Source: Rhodobiaceae bacterium (GTDB lineage Bacteria; Pseudomonadota; Alphaproteobacteria; Rhizobiales; Tepidamorphaceae). Taken from it: a stretch of 64,000 bases of DNA. Positions within the stretch are counted from its first letter, which is position 1; every line of letters starts with the position of its first letter. Location: contig JACKJR010000007.1 in NCBI GenBank assembly GCA_020637855.1, forward strand, positions 1 to 64,000. Direction: 5' to 3'. Below the pieces are notes generated by a model that did not search any database, was not told the DNA's origin, and saw only the letters and a list, made by a program, of their open reading frames with translations. Shown piece by piece: positions 39,271 through 47,522 of this stretch. A program made the translations under genes and the position numbers.

Positions 39271-39276
39271 CACGCG

Positions 39277-41169
39277 ATGACCTCTCAGGACGGCAAATCC
39301 CGCAACCGCCCGGCGCCCACCGACCCCTTCAAGCGCGCCGTGACGACAACCGTGCGCGCGATCGCGCAGGGTAAGGATTTATCCGTCACCTTCAGCGGCG
39401 ACCGGCCCGGCCAGTCCGGCAACGCCGTACGCCTGCCCGAACCGCCGCGCGCCATGACGAAACACGACGCAGCCGTCACCCGCGGCTACGCCGACGCGCT
39501 TGCACTGCGCATTGCCTGCCACGACCCCGCCGTCCATCGGAAGAACCAGCCCGTGGGCCGCAACGCGCGCGCCATCTACGAGCAGGTCGAGCAGGCCCGT
39601 GTCGAGGCCGTCGGCATGCGCCGGTTCTCCGGCATGGGCGACAATCTGGATGCGATGCTGGAGGATCGCTGCTCCAAGCTTCGGCTCGATCAGGCCAGCG
39701 ACCGCGCCGATGCGCCGATGGAAGAAGCACTGGCGCTGATCGTCCGCGAGGCCGTCACCGGCCGCAAGACGCCTAAGACCGGCGAACGCACCGTATCGCT
39801 GTGGCGCGAGTGGATCGAGGAGCGTGCATCCGGCGAGATCGCGCGTCTTGAGGAAAACATCGAGGACCAGTCCGCCTATGCCGATATCATGCGCGACATC
39901 ATCGTTGCGCTGGACATGTCCGACGAACTGGGTGACGAGCGCGACGAAGAGGAAACCGAGGGCGACGACGGCGATGCCGAGGACCCCGGTGACGAGGCAG
40001 CCGAGAGCGAAGAGAGCGAGGACGGCGAAACCGACACCGCGGAAACCGGCGAGGCCGAGGGCGGTGACGAAGAGGTAGAATACGACGCCGCTGACGCCAG
40101 CATGGACGAATTGCTCGGTGATGCGGATGAGAGCGATGGCGAGGACGAACCGCAACCCTACCGCCCGCCCTTCCCCTATTCCAACGCCGTCTTCGAGGAT
40201 TATTCCGTCTACACGACCCAATTCGACGAAGTGCTCAGCGCAGACGAGCTTTGCGACACCGAAGAACTCGACCGGCTGCGCAGCTTCCTCGACAAACAGT
40301 TGTCCAGCCTGCAGGGCGTCGTCGCCCGCCTTGCCAACCGGCTGCAACGCCGTCTCATGGCGCAGCAGAGCCGCGGTTGGGATTTCGACCTGGAGGAAGG
40401 CCTGCTCGATACAGCACGCCTGACGCGTGTCGTCACCGACCCGATGCAGCCACTGGCCTTCAAACGCGAGCGCGAAACCGATTTCCGCGACACGGTCGTG
40501 ACACTGCTGATCGACAATTCAGGCTCGATGCGCGGCCGTCCGATCACCGTTGCGGCAACCTGCGCCGATATCCTGGCGCGCACGCTGGAGCGCTGCGGTG
40601 TGAAGGTCGAGATCCTCGGCTTCACCACCCGCGCCTGGAAGGGTGGTCAATCGCGCGAAGCCTGGCTCGCAGCAGGCAAGCCGGCCAATCCGGGGCGCCT
40701 CAACGATCTGCGCCACATCGTCTACAAGTCCGCCGACAGCCCGTGGCGGCGCGCGCGGCGTAATCTCGGGCTGATGATGCGCGAAGGCCTGCTGAAGGAA
40801 AACATCGACGGCGAAGCGCTGACCTGGGCGCATGCCCGGCTGATGGCGCGACCCGAACACCGGCGCATCCTGATGATGATCTCCGATGGCGCGCCGGTCG
40901 ATGATTCCACGCTTTCGGTGAACCCCGGCAATTATCTCGAACGCCACCTGCGCCGCGTCATCGAGGACATCGAGACGCGCTCGCCGGTCGAACTGATTGC
41001 CATCGGCATCGGCCATGACGTGACGCGCTATTACCGCCGCGCCGTGACCATCGTCGATGCCGAGGAACTGGGTGGCGTCATGACCGAGAAGCTGGCGGAA
41101 CTGTTCGAGGAGACGCCGGCGCATGGCTCTCCCGGCAGAAGCGCGTCCGGCCCAAGGTCTGCGGCATGA
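39277..41169 (+). CDS. cobT: Cobaltochelatase subunit CobT
   Basis: A 630-residue chelatase subunit. The N-terminal part (PFKRAVTTTVRAIA, FSGDRPGQSGNAVRLPEPP) is the CobT_N domain. A very acidic stretch of Glu/Asp runs from about 208 to 300, a family trait. The C-terminal von Willebrand A domain has the MIDAS motif DNSGS at 413-417. It assembles with CobS into the ATPase ring that drives CobN. Its stop overlaps the start of the phytase-like gene by 4 bp. Confidence 0.96.
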   Translation: MTSQDGKSRNRPAPTDPFKRAVTTTVRAIAQGKDLSVTFSGDRPGQSGNAVRLPEPPRAMTKHDAAVTRGYADALALRIACHDPAVHRKNQPVGRNARAIYEQVEQARVEAVGMRRFSGMGDNLDAMLEDRCSKLRLDQASDRADAPMEEALALIVREAVTGRKTPKTGERTVSLWREWIEERASGEIARLEENIEDQSAYADIMRDIIVALDMSDELGDERDEEETEGDDGDAEDPGDEAAESEESEDGETDTAETGEAEGGDEEVEYDAADASMDELLGDADESDGEDEPQPYRPPFPYSNAVFEDYSVYTTQFDEVLSADELCDTEELDRLRSFLDKQLSSLQGVVARLANRLQRRLMAQQSRGWDFDLEEGLLDTARLTRVVTDPMQPLAFKRERETDFRDTVVTLLIDNSGSMRGRPITVAATCADILARTLERCGVKVEILGFTTRAWKGGQSREAWLAAGKPANPGRLNDLRHIVYKSADSPWRRARRNLGLMMREGLLKENIDGEALTWAHARLMARPEHRRILMMISDGAPVDDSTLSVNPGNYLERHLRRVIEDIETRSPVELIAIGIGHDVTRYYRRAVTIVDAEELGGVMTEKLAELFEETPAHGSPGRSASGPRSAA

Positions 41170-42161
41170 GGCAGGCGCTGTGGCGAACCGCCATGGCAGT
41201 TCTGGCAATCTTGCCCATTGCCGGGCCGGTTCACGCTGAATCGATTGCCATCACGGCTGAGCCCTTGCACGCACTGGCGCCACTCGATCCAGAGCGCGCT
41301 CGTTTTGGGCGGCTTGTATTTCTCGGCGGCTCGGTGCTCACACCCTCAAGCCACCGCTTCGGCGGCATCTCCAGCCTCGACATCAGCGCCGATGGAGCGC
41401 ACCTCACGGCAGTCACTGACATCGGCGACTGGATGACTGCCGGGATAGCATCACTACCGGATGGCGCGCCGATACTCGAAAAGGTCGAGATGGAGAGCAT
41501 GCTCGGGGCCGACGGGAAGCCGATCATCTCGAAGCGCTGGGCCGATGCGGAAAGCATAACCGCGGTCCCCGGGAACCCCGGACGCGTGCGAGTTGGTTTC
41601 GAACGGCACAACCGCGTCTGGGAATACGATCTGGGACGTGACGGCTTCAGCGCACTCCCACGCGAAATCGCCGTACCGGACGGCTTGCGCGACCTGCCCG
41701 AAAACAAAGGGCCTGAGGCGCTCGTTGCCCTGCCCGCAACCAGCCCGTTAGGCGCGGCAACCATTGCCATTGCCGAGCGCCCGGTGGACGGCTTTCTGAC
41801 CGGCTTCATCATCGGCGGCAAGACACCGGGCATGTTCCGCGTGCGTGCCCATGACGATTTCGATGCAACCGACGCCGCACTCGACCCCGGCGGCAACCTT
41901 GTCTTGCTGGAGCGCTATTTCTCAATCCTGACCGGACCGAAAATGGCGCTGCATAGAATCCGGCTGGCAGACATCGCCAACGGCGCCGAAATCTATCCCG
42001 AACTTCTGATGGAAGCCGACATCGCCCTGGACATCGACAACATGGAAGCGCTCGGTATCCACAAGGACAGCGCAGGACGCACCATCCTCACCATCATGTC
42101 GGACAACAATTTCACCCGCCTGCAGCGCACACTGCTGCTGCGGTTCGAACTGATCGATTGA
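41166..42161 (+). CDS. Secreted esterase-like/phytase-like beta-propeller protein
   Basis: A 331-residue protein of the family annotated as 'esterase-like activity of phytase'. A signal peptide (MRQALWRTAMAVLAILPIAG, cut near VHA) precedes repeats such as GGISSLDISADGAHLTAVTDIGDW (about 58-81, abbreviated) and DNMEALGIHKDSAGRTILTIMSDNNF (about 290-315, abbreviated) that fit a beta-propeller. The activity of rhizobial members is unproven. It is translationally coupled to cobT (ATGA overlap) and convergent with the queuosine transporter gene. Confidence 0.85.
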   Translation: MRQALWRTAMAVLAILPIAGPVHAESIAITAEPLHALAPLDPERARFGRLVFLGGSVLTPSSHRFGGISSLDISADGAHLTAVTDIGDWMTAGIASLPDGAPILEKVEMESMLGADGKPIISKRWADAESITAVPGNPGRVRVGFERHNRVWEYDLGRDGFSALPREIAVPDGLRDLPENKGPEALVALPATSPLGAATIAIAERPVDGFLTGFIIGGKTPGMFRVRAHDDFDATDAALDPGGNLVLLERYFSILTGPKMALHRIRLADIANGAEIYPELLMEADIALDIDNMEALGIHKDSAGRTILTIMSDNNFTRLQRTLLLRFELID

Positions 42162-42177
42162 TCCTGACCAGCCAGTA

Positions 42178-42792
42178 TCAGGAAGCGGCGGGAAGCGGCG
42201 AGATGCGGCTCATCAGCGCGCGGAACGGCACCAGCATGATGCCGGCGCAGAAAAGCTTGGCCAGCCAGTCGAAGAAACCCCAGCCCATCCAGACCGGCAC
42301 CGTGATTCCGCCGAGGATGGGATAGGTCGCCTCCGGCATGCCCGTGCCGGCAAAGGCCAGTATGAAGAACATCACCGTATCGACAGCAGACCCGATCAGC
42401 GATGAGACAAGCGGCGCCTTCCACCACGAACTCCGGCGCAGCCGGTCGAACACGGCGACATCGAGAAGCTGGGCGGTGAGGAATGCGGTCCCCGAGGCAA
42501 TCGCGATACGCGGCGTTGCCAGCACGACCGACAGGATCACCGCCAGCACGAAACCGGCGAACACGACGCGGCGCGTCTTCGCCGGGCCATAGCGCCGGTT
42601 GGTCAGGTCCGTGATCAGGAATGCCACAGGATAGGTGAAGGCGCCCCAGGTCAGGTAGTCCTGAAGACCGAAATGCATGAACGGATACTGCACTGCCACG
42701 TTGGACAGCGCGACGACACCGCACATGGCAGCGACTGCAGCGATCAGGCCACGCGAAAACGTTCCGTCAGCCGACGGGAATCCAGCGTTCAT
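42178..42792 (-). CDS. Queuosine precursor transporter (YhhQ/VUT family)
   Basis: A 204-residue integral membrane protein with about six TM helices. Family features: YLTWGAFTYPVAFLITDLTNRRYGP (about 46-70, abbreviated), SGTAFLTAQLLDVAVFDRLRR with WWKAPL following, and SLIGSAVDTVMFF. E. coli YhhQ imports preQ0/preQ1 for tRNA queuosine synthesis. It lies 26 bp downstream of rpmB on the same strand; the two may be co-transcribed. Confidence 0.92.
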   Translation of the reverse strand: MNAGFPSADGTFSRGLIAAVAAMCGVVALSNVAVQYPFMHFGLQDYLTWGAFTYPVAFLITDLTNRRYGPAKTRRVVFAGFVLAVILSVVLATPRIAIASGTAFLTAQLLDVAVFDRLRRSSWWKAPLVSSLIGSAVDTVMFFILAFAGTGMPEATYPILGGITVPVWMGWGFFDWLAKLFCAGIMLVPFRALMSRISPLPAAS

Positions 42793-42818
42793 GATGTCTT
42801 ACCCGATGCTTGGGCCGA

Positions 42819-43103
42819 TCAGGCCTGCTGGCTGGCTGCCAGTTCCTTCTTGATGGCGCGGGCGCGGTCGGAAAGCTCCACGTCCTTGGCCTTCATCAGG
42901 AACTTGTCGAGACCGCCACGGTGCTCGACGGTGCGCAGGGCAGAGGTCGAAATCCGCAGGCGCACCCGGCGGCCAAGAGCCTCGCTCAGCAGCGATACGT
43001 TGACAAGGTTCGGCAGAAAGCGCCGGCGGGCCTTGTTGTTCGCGTGGCTGACGGTGTTGCCCGTCATGACGTCCTTGCCGGTCAGTTCGCAGCGGCGTGC
43101 CAT
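42819..43103 (-). CDS. rpmB: 50S ribosomal protein L28
   Basis: A 94-residue ribosomal protein: MARRCELTGKDVMTGNTVSH start, ARRRFLPNLVNVSLLSEALG (about 26-45), and VRLRISTSALRTVEHRGGLD. The frame is open 73 codons upstream, but the ATG at 43103 gives the universal L28 N-terminus. Length is normal for Alphaproteobacteria, whose L28 is longer than that of E. coli. Confidence 0.96.
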   Translation of the reverse strand: MARRCELTGKDVMTGNTVSHANNKARRRFLPNLVNVSLLSEALGRRVRLRISTSALRTVEHRGGLDKFLMKAKDVELSDRARAIKKELAASQQA

Positions 43104-43467
43104 GGTCTTCGTCCTTAAAATGCGGTCCCGGCGCCACCATATGGAAACGAGCGGCGCGCCGCGGGACCGTGATCGGGTCTGATTGGAATTCGGCGCGAAC
43201 GAATAGTCGCAGCAGGGCTTTGCGTCAAGTATCGCGTCAGACGCAATTCTCTTTCGGGCAGCATGAGTGCCACAGGCAATGAGCGGGTAATGAGCCGTTA
43301 GGGTTAACATCTTCACAACCATCGGCCCTTACATTGTCCATATTGCCGCGTACCGCTTCACCCCGGACGGCCGATTCGGCCGCATATGAGCCGGGGCAAC
43401 GCGAAGGCACTTGTCAGTAACCGCGGCCTGCTTGAAAGCGCAGGCGCGTTTGGAGGTTGGACGCCCG
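43104..43467. other. Divergent intergenic region rpmB / DUF3108
   Basis: A 364-bp spacer that should carry the promoters of rpmB (minus) and the DUF3108 gene (plus). I saw no further ORF, repeat or convincing hairpin, and could not fix a -35/-10 pair. Confidence 0.5.
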
Positions 43468-44388
43468 ATGGCGAACGAGTCAGCCCTCTTCCGCATCCGG
43501 AAGGCTTTTCCGGCATGGAACATTTTCAAGCAGACCCGTATATCGAAACGCAGGATTCTGGGTGCCGCGGCATGTGCTGCCGCGTTTGCGCTAACGCCCC
43601 TGCCTGCTGCCCAGGCGGCCAAGGATGGCTATTTCGCGGTGACCTATACGGTCGCTCTCGGCGGCCTGCCGCTTGGCAAGGGAAATTTTTCAGGACGCGT
43701 CGGCGGCGGCGCCTACCGGCTCAAGGGCGACGCCATGCTCACCGGCATCGCCGGCTGGCTGTTCGACTACAAGGCCTATGGCGAGGTCGATGGCCGCCTC
43801 GGCGGCAACAACCACAGCCCGCGCAAATTCGGCTCCTCGGCCAGCGACGACCGCAGCACGCAGATCGTCGCCATGCGGTTTGCCGGCGGCAGCGTGAAAC
43901 ATCTCGACATCAATCCGCCTGTGGTCGCCGATCAGCATCACGTCACCGTCAAATCGTCCCATATGCGCGGCGTGGTCGACCCGATGACGGCGATGATCAT
44001 CACGTCCACGGCCAAGAACGGCGCACTCAAGCCTTCCGACTGCAACCGCAAGATCCCCGTCTTCAACGGGCGCGAACGTTTCGATCTGGTATTGCGCTTC
44101 AAGGGCACCTCGCAGGTTACCGGCAACCGCCGCAACACCTATAATGGCCCGGTCATTGTCTGCCAGGCGCTGTACCGGCCGATCGCCGGACACCGCAAGG
44201 GCCGCGAAGAGGTCGATTATTACGTCAACCAGAAGGACCTCGAGGTCTGGCTGGCACCAGCGGGCAACACCGGCCTGCTTATCCCGGTGCGCATGGTCGT
44301 ACCGACTCCGATCGGCACTGGCGTGATCACGGCCACCGGCTTCGCCGCGTCCTATGACGGGGTCAAACACACGTCCGCGACGCGGTAA
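43468..44388 (+). CDS. DUF3108 domain-containing secreted protein
   Basis: A 306-residue exported protein. A long, basic N-terminus leads to a hydrophobic signal segment (RRILGAAACAAAFALTPLPA, cut near AQAA). The mature part opens DGYFAVTYTVALGGLPLGKG, the hallmark of DUF3108, and holds VDPMTAMII and CNRKIPVFNGRERFDLVL blocks. The family is periplasmic and of unknown function. The ATG at 43468 has GGAGG 11 nt upstream; a TTG at 43411 is an alternative. It lies next to rpmB, as in other Rhizobiales, and marks the left edge of the accessory patch. Confidence 0.88.
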   Translation: MANESALFRIRKAFPAWNIFKQTRISKRRILGAAACAAAFALTPLPAAQAAKDGYFAVTYTVALGGLPLGKGNFSGRVGGGAYRLKGDAMLTGIAGWLFDYKAYGEVDGRLGGNNHSPRKFGSSASDDRSTQIVAMRFAGGSVKHLDINPPVVADQHHVTVKSSHMRGVVDPMTAMIITSTAKNGALKPSDCNRKIPVFNGRERFDLVLRFKGTSQVTGNRRNTYNGPVIVCQALYRPIAGHRKGREEVDYYVNQKDLEVWLAPAGNTGLLIPVRMVVPTPIGTGVITATGFAASYDGVKHTSATR

Positions 44389-44407
44389 GGCGATCGCTGA
44401 TTTCGGC

Positions 44408-45745
44408 TTAGTTGAAAATCAAGGCGTTGGTCGTCCCGTTGCGGCAAGTCTGGCAGCAGGTCTGGCAGCTCCGCGACGTGTCGAGATTGGGGCCAAGGCC
44501 CCATTCACGCCCGCCATTGCGTGTCCAAACGCCGTAGCAAATGGTTTCGTTGGGGACGCAATTAATGATGTATTTGTGGTCCAGCCCATCCGAATTATAG
44601 GCGAGAGCCCCATTGTTGCCCGGCCAGATCGCCCGGTCGGACTTCAAGCGGATGTTGAGCACGTCGCCGGTCTGGTTCCGGAAAATCCAGGTCAATTGCG
44701 CCATCCCGGGAGGCGCGGTGTTCACAGGCGGTGCATTGGAAGAAACAGGCGGGTTTGATGCAGCCGGTGGATTGGTCGCAGCCGGCGTATTGGTCGCAAT
44801 CGTGTAACCCCACCAATCGCGCTGAATGCCCGGAATCCAGCTATTGGCCGACAATATATCGATTTTACCGTAGGGATCTCCGTCTGCCCGAGGAAACGGC
44901 ACATTCAGATTTCCGATTTCAACTTTCCGCGGTATCAGATTGAATTTGAACCTTATGTTCCGGGATGTGTCACCAAGAACAATCACGTCTTCATAATCGG
45001 ATAAATGACTGCCGAGCTCCGAGAACGTGAACTCAGCCGCACCAGTCGCCTTATTGACCTCGACCCATTCGCTCGGCCCGGTTTTGACAAAAGCGGACTT
45101 GCCAATGTCCATCATCCGCACTGACTGTGATGTGATGCCCGCATTGTGCGCCCGCAGCAGACTGGGCTGTTCGTTCTGCCACCAGTCGCGGTTTATGCCC
45201 GGAATCTGGCTCAGCGGAGACACCGCGACGATGCGGCGGAAATCTTGATATTCGTTCGAATTGGACAGTGAGAGTTTGACCATGTTGTTGGCAAAATCCA
45301 GCATAAATCCGGTCTCCCGGGTTGGATCTATGAGCAGGAAAAAAGTTTCCGGACTGCCGTCGACAGGTTTGCCGAAATTGAATTGAACGAAGCGGTATTG
45401 GATTTGCTGGCTGGCCTTGTCGACATGTGCCCAGACCTGGGGGCCCGTCTTCACGAACGCCGTATCCCCCATATCGACCATCTGGATCACGTTGATGTCA
45501 TTGGCCGATTGCGACGCCGCGGGCTGCATCCCGGCTAGCGTGACGAAAGACAGCAGGAAAAGGAACGGCAGAAGGCGTCTGGCCAGTAGCTTGCGCAACC
45601 TGACTTTCAGTGCGGACAATTTATTTTTCCAATCCCGGAGTAGGCGGTCGATCCATGACCGCTCGTCATACGGCCTCACACCATGATTTTGATCAGGCGG
45701 CCCTGTCTTGTCGACCCTACGGCAGAAACAGAATCCGGAAAGCAA
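44408..45745 (-). CDS. Secreted tandem-repeat protein with Cys-rich C-terminus, function unknown
   Basis: At most 445 residues. A basic N-terminus and a hydrophobic signal (RRLLPFLFLLSFVTLAGM, about residues 56-73, cut near ASQS) precede two homologous repeats of about 115 residues (about 87-200 and 207-316). Both contain AFVKTGP..W..V.KA and end IPGI.RDWW. A Pro/Asn/Ala linker (about 320-350) leads to a C-terminal domain with ICYGVW, WGLG and a C..CC..C cluster. I recall similar repeats and tails in other alphaproteobacterial secreted proteins of unknown role. The start is uncertain: TTG at 45745 or GTG at 45679, neither with a good ribosome site. A TAA at 45749-45751 bars a longer form. Base composition is nearer 50% GC, lower than its neighbours. 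Confidence 0.7.
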   Translation of the reverse strand: MLSGFCFCRRVDKTGPPDQNHGVRPYDERSWIDRLLRDWKNKLSALKVRLRKLLARRLLPFLFLLSFVTLAGMQPAASQSANDINVIQMVDMGDTAFVKTGPQVWAHVDKASQQIQYRFVQFNFGKPVDGSPETFFLLIDPTRETGFMLDFANNMVKLSLSNSNEYQDFRRIVAVSPLSQIPGINRDWWQNEQPSLLRAHNAGITSQSVRMMDIGKSAFVKTGPSEWVEVNKATGAAEFTFSELGSHLSDYEDVIVLGDTSRNIRFKFNLIPRKVEIGNLNVPFPRADGDPYGKIDILSANSWIPGIQRDWWGYTIATNTPAATNPPAASNPPVSSNAPPVNTAPPGMAQLTWIFRNQTGDVLNIRLKSDRAIWPGNNGALAYNSDGLDHKYIINCVPNETICYGVWTRNGGREWGLGPNLDTSRSCQTCCQTCRNGTTNALIFN

Positions 45746-45767
45746 GTTTTAAAGTCGATTTCACGTC

Positions 45768-45775
45768 CCATTCCA
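45768..45775 (+). repeat. Target-site duplication, left copy
   Basis: CCATTCCA, identical to 47536-47543 and directly touching the left inverted repeat. Eight base pairs is the duplication length characteristic of the IS1595 family. Confidence 0.9.
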
Positions 45776-45800
45776 GGCATGTATACCCTTAACGTATGCT
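45776..45800 (+). repeat. Left terminal inverted repeat of the IS1595-type element
   Basis: Begins GGCATGTATACCC and ends ACGTATGCT. It matches the complement of 47511-47535 at 22 of 25 positions; mismatches are at positions 10, 13 and 16. Confidence 0.92.
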
Positions 45801-45834
45801 TGACTAATATCCTGATTCCAAGCAGGGTGTTGAC

Positions 45835-46491
45835 ATGTTTAAGCTCATACTTGGCATCTTGGGTGGTTTGGAAATTATTGCGGGGGCAGCCATGAATCTG
45901 TTCCCATCACTTCCGCCCGAAATTTCCTATGCTCTAATTGCCATCGGCATTCTAACGATAATTGGCGCAATATTTGTTTGGATGCGCGAGGATAGGGTGC
46001 CGAAAAATACATCCGATTCCGCAATCAGTGTTCATAACGAAGGAATATTCACGACTAACCAAAGTGGCGGAACAAATATTCTGAGACGAGAGCCTGATTT
46101 ACCCACTCAGCGCACTCTCACTGAACTGCAAAAGACTAAAATTTCAGCAAAGATAGCAAAATCGATACCCGGTGCCGTTTTGGTGATCCCTCAAAATTCG
46201 CGTGAATCAAGGACATTTGAAAGTCAGATCACAAATATATTAGGCGACCATGGATGGAGTGTGGATCATTTGTTTGTCGGTTATACAAGAGATGTGTTTG
46301 ACGGCGTGGTTGTGGGCTGGAAGAAGGACAAATCAAAGGCATTTCATACTTTAGTATCTGCGCTAAAGGACGCTGGAATTACTGTCAACATCCACGAGTT
46401 TGAATCAAACTGCGAACAAGATATTAGCCTTCAGGTTGGTGTGTTAGAGATGCCTGAGTATCAGAGGTCGGTTGATGAAATTCGAGGTTGA
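45835..46491 (+). CDS. Transposon passenger: two-TM membrane protein with soluble C-terminal domain, unknown function
   Basis: A 218-residue protein, not a known family to me. Two TM helices (about 3-24 and 31-50) form an N-terminal hairpin. Then comes a short polar linker with the motif HNEGIFTTNQSGGTNI (about 67-82), and a soluble domain (about 95-210) alternating predicted strands and helices: PGAVLVIPQNSRESRTFESQ, GWSVDHLFVGYTRDVFDGVVVG (abbreviated), LVSALKDAGITVNI and ISLQVGVLEMP. I recall other bacterial membrane proteins with a TM-NQxGG-alpha/beta layout, none characterised. AGGG lies 7 nt before the ATG. It is within the inverted repeats of the IS1595-type element and its stop is 5 bp before the next gene. 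Confidence 0.75.
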   Translation: MFKLILGILGGLEIIAGAAMNLFPSLPPEISYALIAIGILTIIGAIFVWMREDRVPKNTSDSAISVHNEGIFTTNQSGGTNILRREPDLPTQRTLTELQKTKISAKIAKSIPGAVLVIPQNSRESRTFESQITNILGDHGWSVDHLFVGYTRDVFDGVVVGWKKDKSKAFHTLVSALKDAGITVNIHEFESNCEQDISLQVGVLEMPEYQRSVDEIRG

Positions 46492-46496
46492 TTGAG

Positions 46497-46679
46497 ATGT
46501 CACGCGGTAAGCACCTTTCCCTCGAAGAGGCCCGTAAGGCTGGTCAGCTTGGCCAGTTCGCGAGAGAGCATCCAAGCGAAGGCGATCAGGACCGCTTTGA
46601 GCGGCTTCTGAAGGCTATGGCCGTGGGAAAGCCTGAAGCAGCAGCGGGAACATCAGGTGAGGGTTCTTCCGAAGATTGA
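46497..46679 (+). CDS. Transposon passenger: 60-residue hydrophilic protein
   Basis: A 60-residue charged protein: LSLEEARKAGQLGQFAREHP at 7-26, then GDQDRFERLLKAMA, and a Gly/Ser/Glu tail. GAGG 9 nt upstream of the ATG and the 5-bp gap to the membrane-protein gene indicate a two-gene operon. Its last 65 bp overlap the 3' end of the transposase gene on the opposite strand. I recall small proteins with this EEARK..G.L..F..EHP pattern next to IS1595-type transposases, so it may be an accessory of the element rather than cargo. Confidence 0.65.
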   Translation: MSRGKHLSLEEARKAGQLGQFAREHPSEGDQDRFERLLKAMAVGKPEAAAGTSGEGSSED

Positions 46680-47469
46680 ATCGGAACTCGAACTCGCCAA
46701 GGTAAGACGGCAGGTGCTTGCCTGACACCCAAACGTGCGTCCCAGCAATGCTGTTCTTGAGCCAGAGCCAGAATGCTTCAATCGTATTAGTGTGAACCGG
46801 GCCTCGTGCGTATTCGCGGCTCTCGTGGTTCACGTGATCGTGGTGGAAGCCTTCACGGTCTAGCTTGGCAAAGGTGCTGGACTCGTCGCTGTAAACCTGA
46901 GTGCCGCGCTTCACGTTCGCGATGATATGCGGAACCACATGACCCTCTTTGCGGGTGTTGACCACGCGGGTGATAATCTCGCCGCCGCGCTCAACCATGC
47001 CAAGCACGATGGACTTGTTTTCGTTCCGGCGCTCTTGGGGACGATGACCGCCAAGCCACGCCTTATCGACCTCGACAGTTCCGCCAAGCGGCGTATCGCC
47101 ATCGACCCAACCCATGTACTTGCGGATTTCATGGCCGATCCGCCATGCGGTCTTGTAGGTCACGTCTAGCTGGCGCTGAAGTTCCTTCGCCGACACGCCG
47201 TTGCGCGTCGTGGTGAACAGGTACATCGCATAGAACCACTTCTGGAGCGGCGTGCGTGTGCGTTCGAAGGGTGTTCCGGCCATCGGGTGTATGTGATGGC
47301 CGCAATTGCAGGTGTAGGCAGGCATCTTGGAAAGCCGGTTAAGCGTGCCAAGCTGACCGCATTTCGGGCAAGCCGGATCGGTGCCATATCGCGTCTCGAA
47401 AAGATGTTTCAGACAGGCCTCGTCGTCCGGGAACATCTTGAAAAACTGCTGGATGGTGATCGGCTTCAT
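46615..47469 (-). CDS. IS1595 family (ISXO2-like) transposase
   Basis: A 284-residue DDE-type transposase. An N-terminal zinc ribbon (CPKCGQ ... YTCNCG, about 38-60) is followed by an HTH-like region and the ISXO2-like catalytic domain: first Asp in VEVDKAWLGGH, second in VYSDESSTF, and the HTNTIEAFWLWLK segment supplying the third residue. The start ATG at 47469 has AGGGGAAG 5 nt upstream. The ATG at 47487 would coincide with the predicted transcription start. No frameshift or truncation is visible, so it is probably active. Confidence 0.93.
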   Translation of the reverse strand: MKPITIQQFFKMFPDDEACLKHLFETRYGTDPACPKCGQLGTLNRLSKMPAYTCNCGHHIHPMAGTPFERTRTPLQKWFYAMYLFTTTRNGVSAKELQRQLDVTYKTAWRIGHEIRKYMGWVDGDTPLGGTVEVDKAWLGGHRPQERRNENKSIVLGMVERGGEIITRVVNTRKEGHVVPHIIANVKRGTQVYSDESSTFAKLDREGFHHDHVNHESREYARGPVHTNTIEAFWLWLKNSIAGTHVWVSGKHLPSYLGEFEFRFNLRKNPHLMFPLLLQAFPRP

Positions 47470-47493
47470 TGTCTTCCCCTTGCTCATAGGGAA

Positions 47494-47522
47494 AATATAT
47501 GTATCGACACAGCATACGTCAA
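47494..47522 (-). promoter_or_regulatory. Transposase promoter overlapping the right inverted repeat
   Basis: On the minus strand TTGACG (47517-47522), exactly 17 nt, TATATT (47494-47499). The -35 box lies inside the inverted repeat (47511-47535). The predicted start is near 47487, giving an 18-nt leader to the ATG at 47469. Confidence 0.75.

Noticed and set aside
37828..39273. 481-codon open frame antisense to cobS and the GFA gene
   Set aside because: Covers two clear genes on the other strand and its product has no family features.
44408..45745. The secreted repeat protein as cargo of the transposon
   Set aside because: It lies outside the left inverted repeat and the target duplication, so it was there before the insertion.
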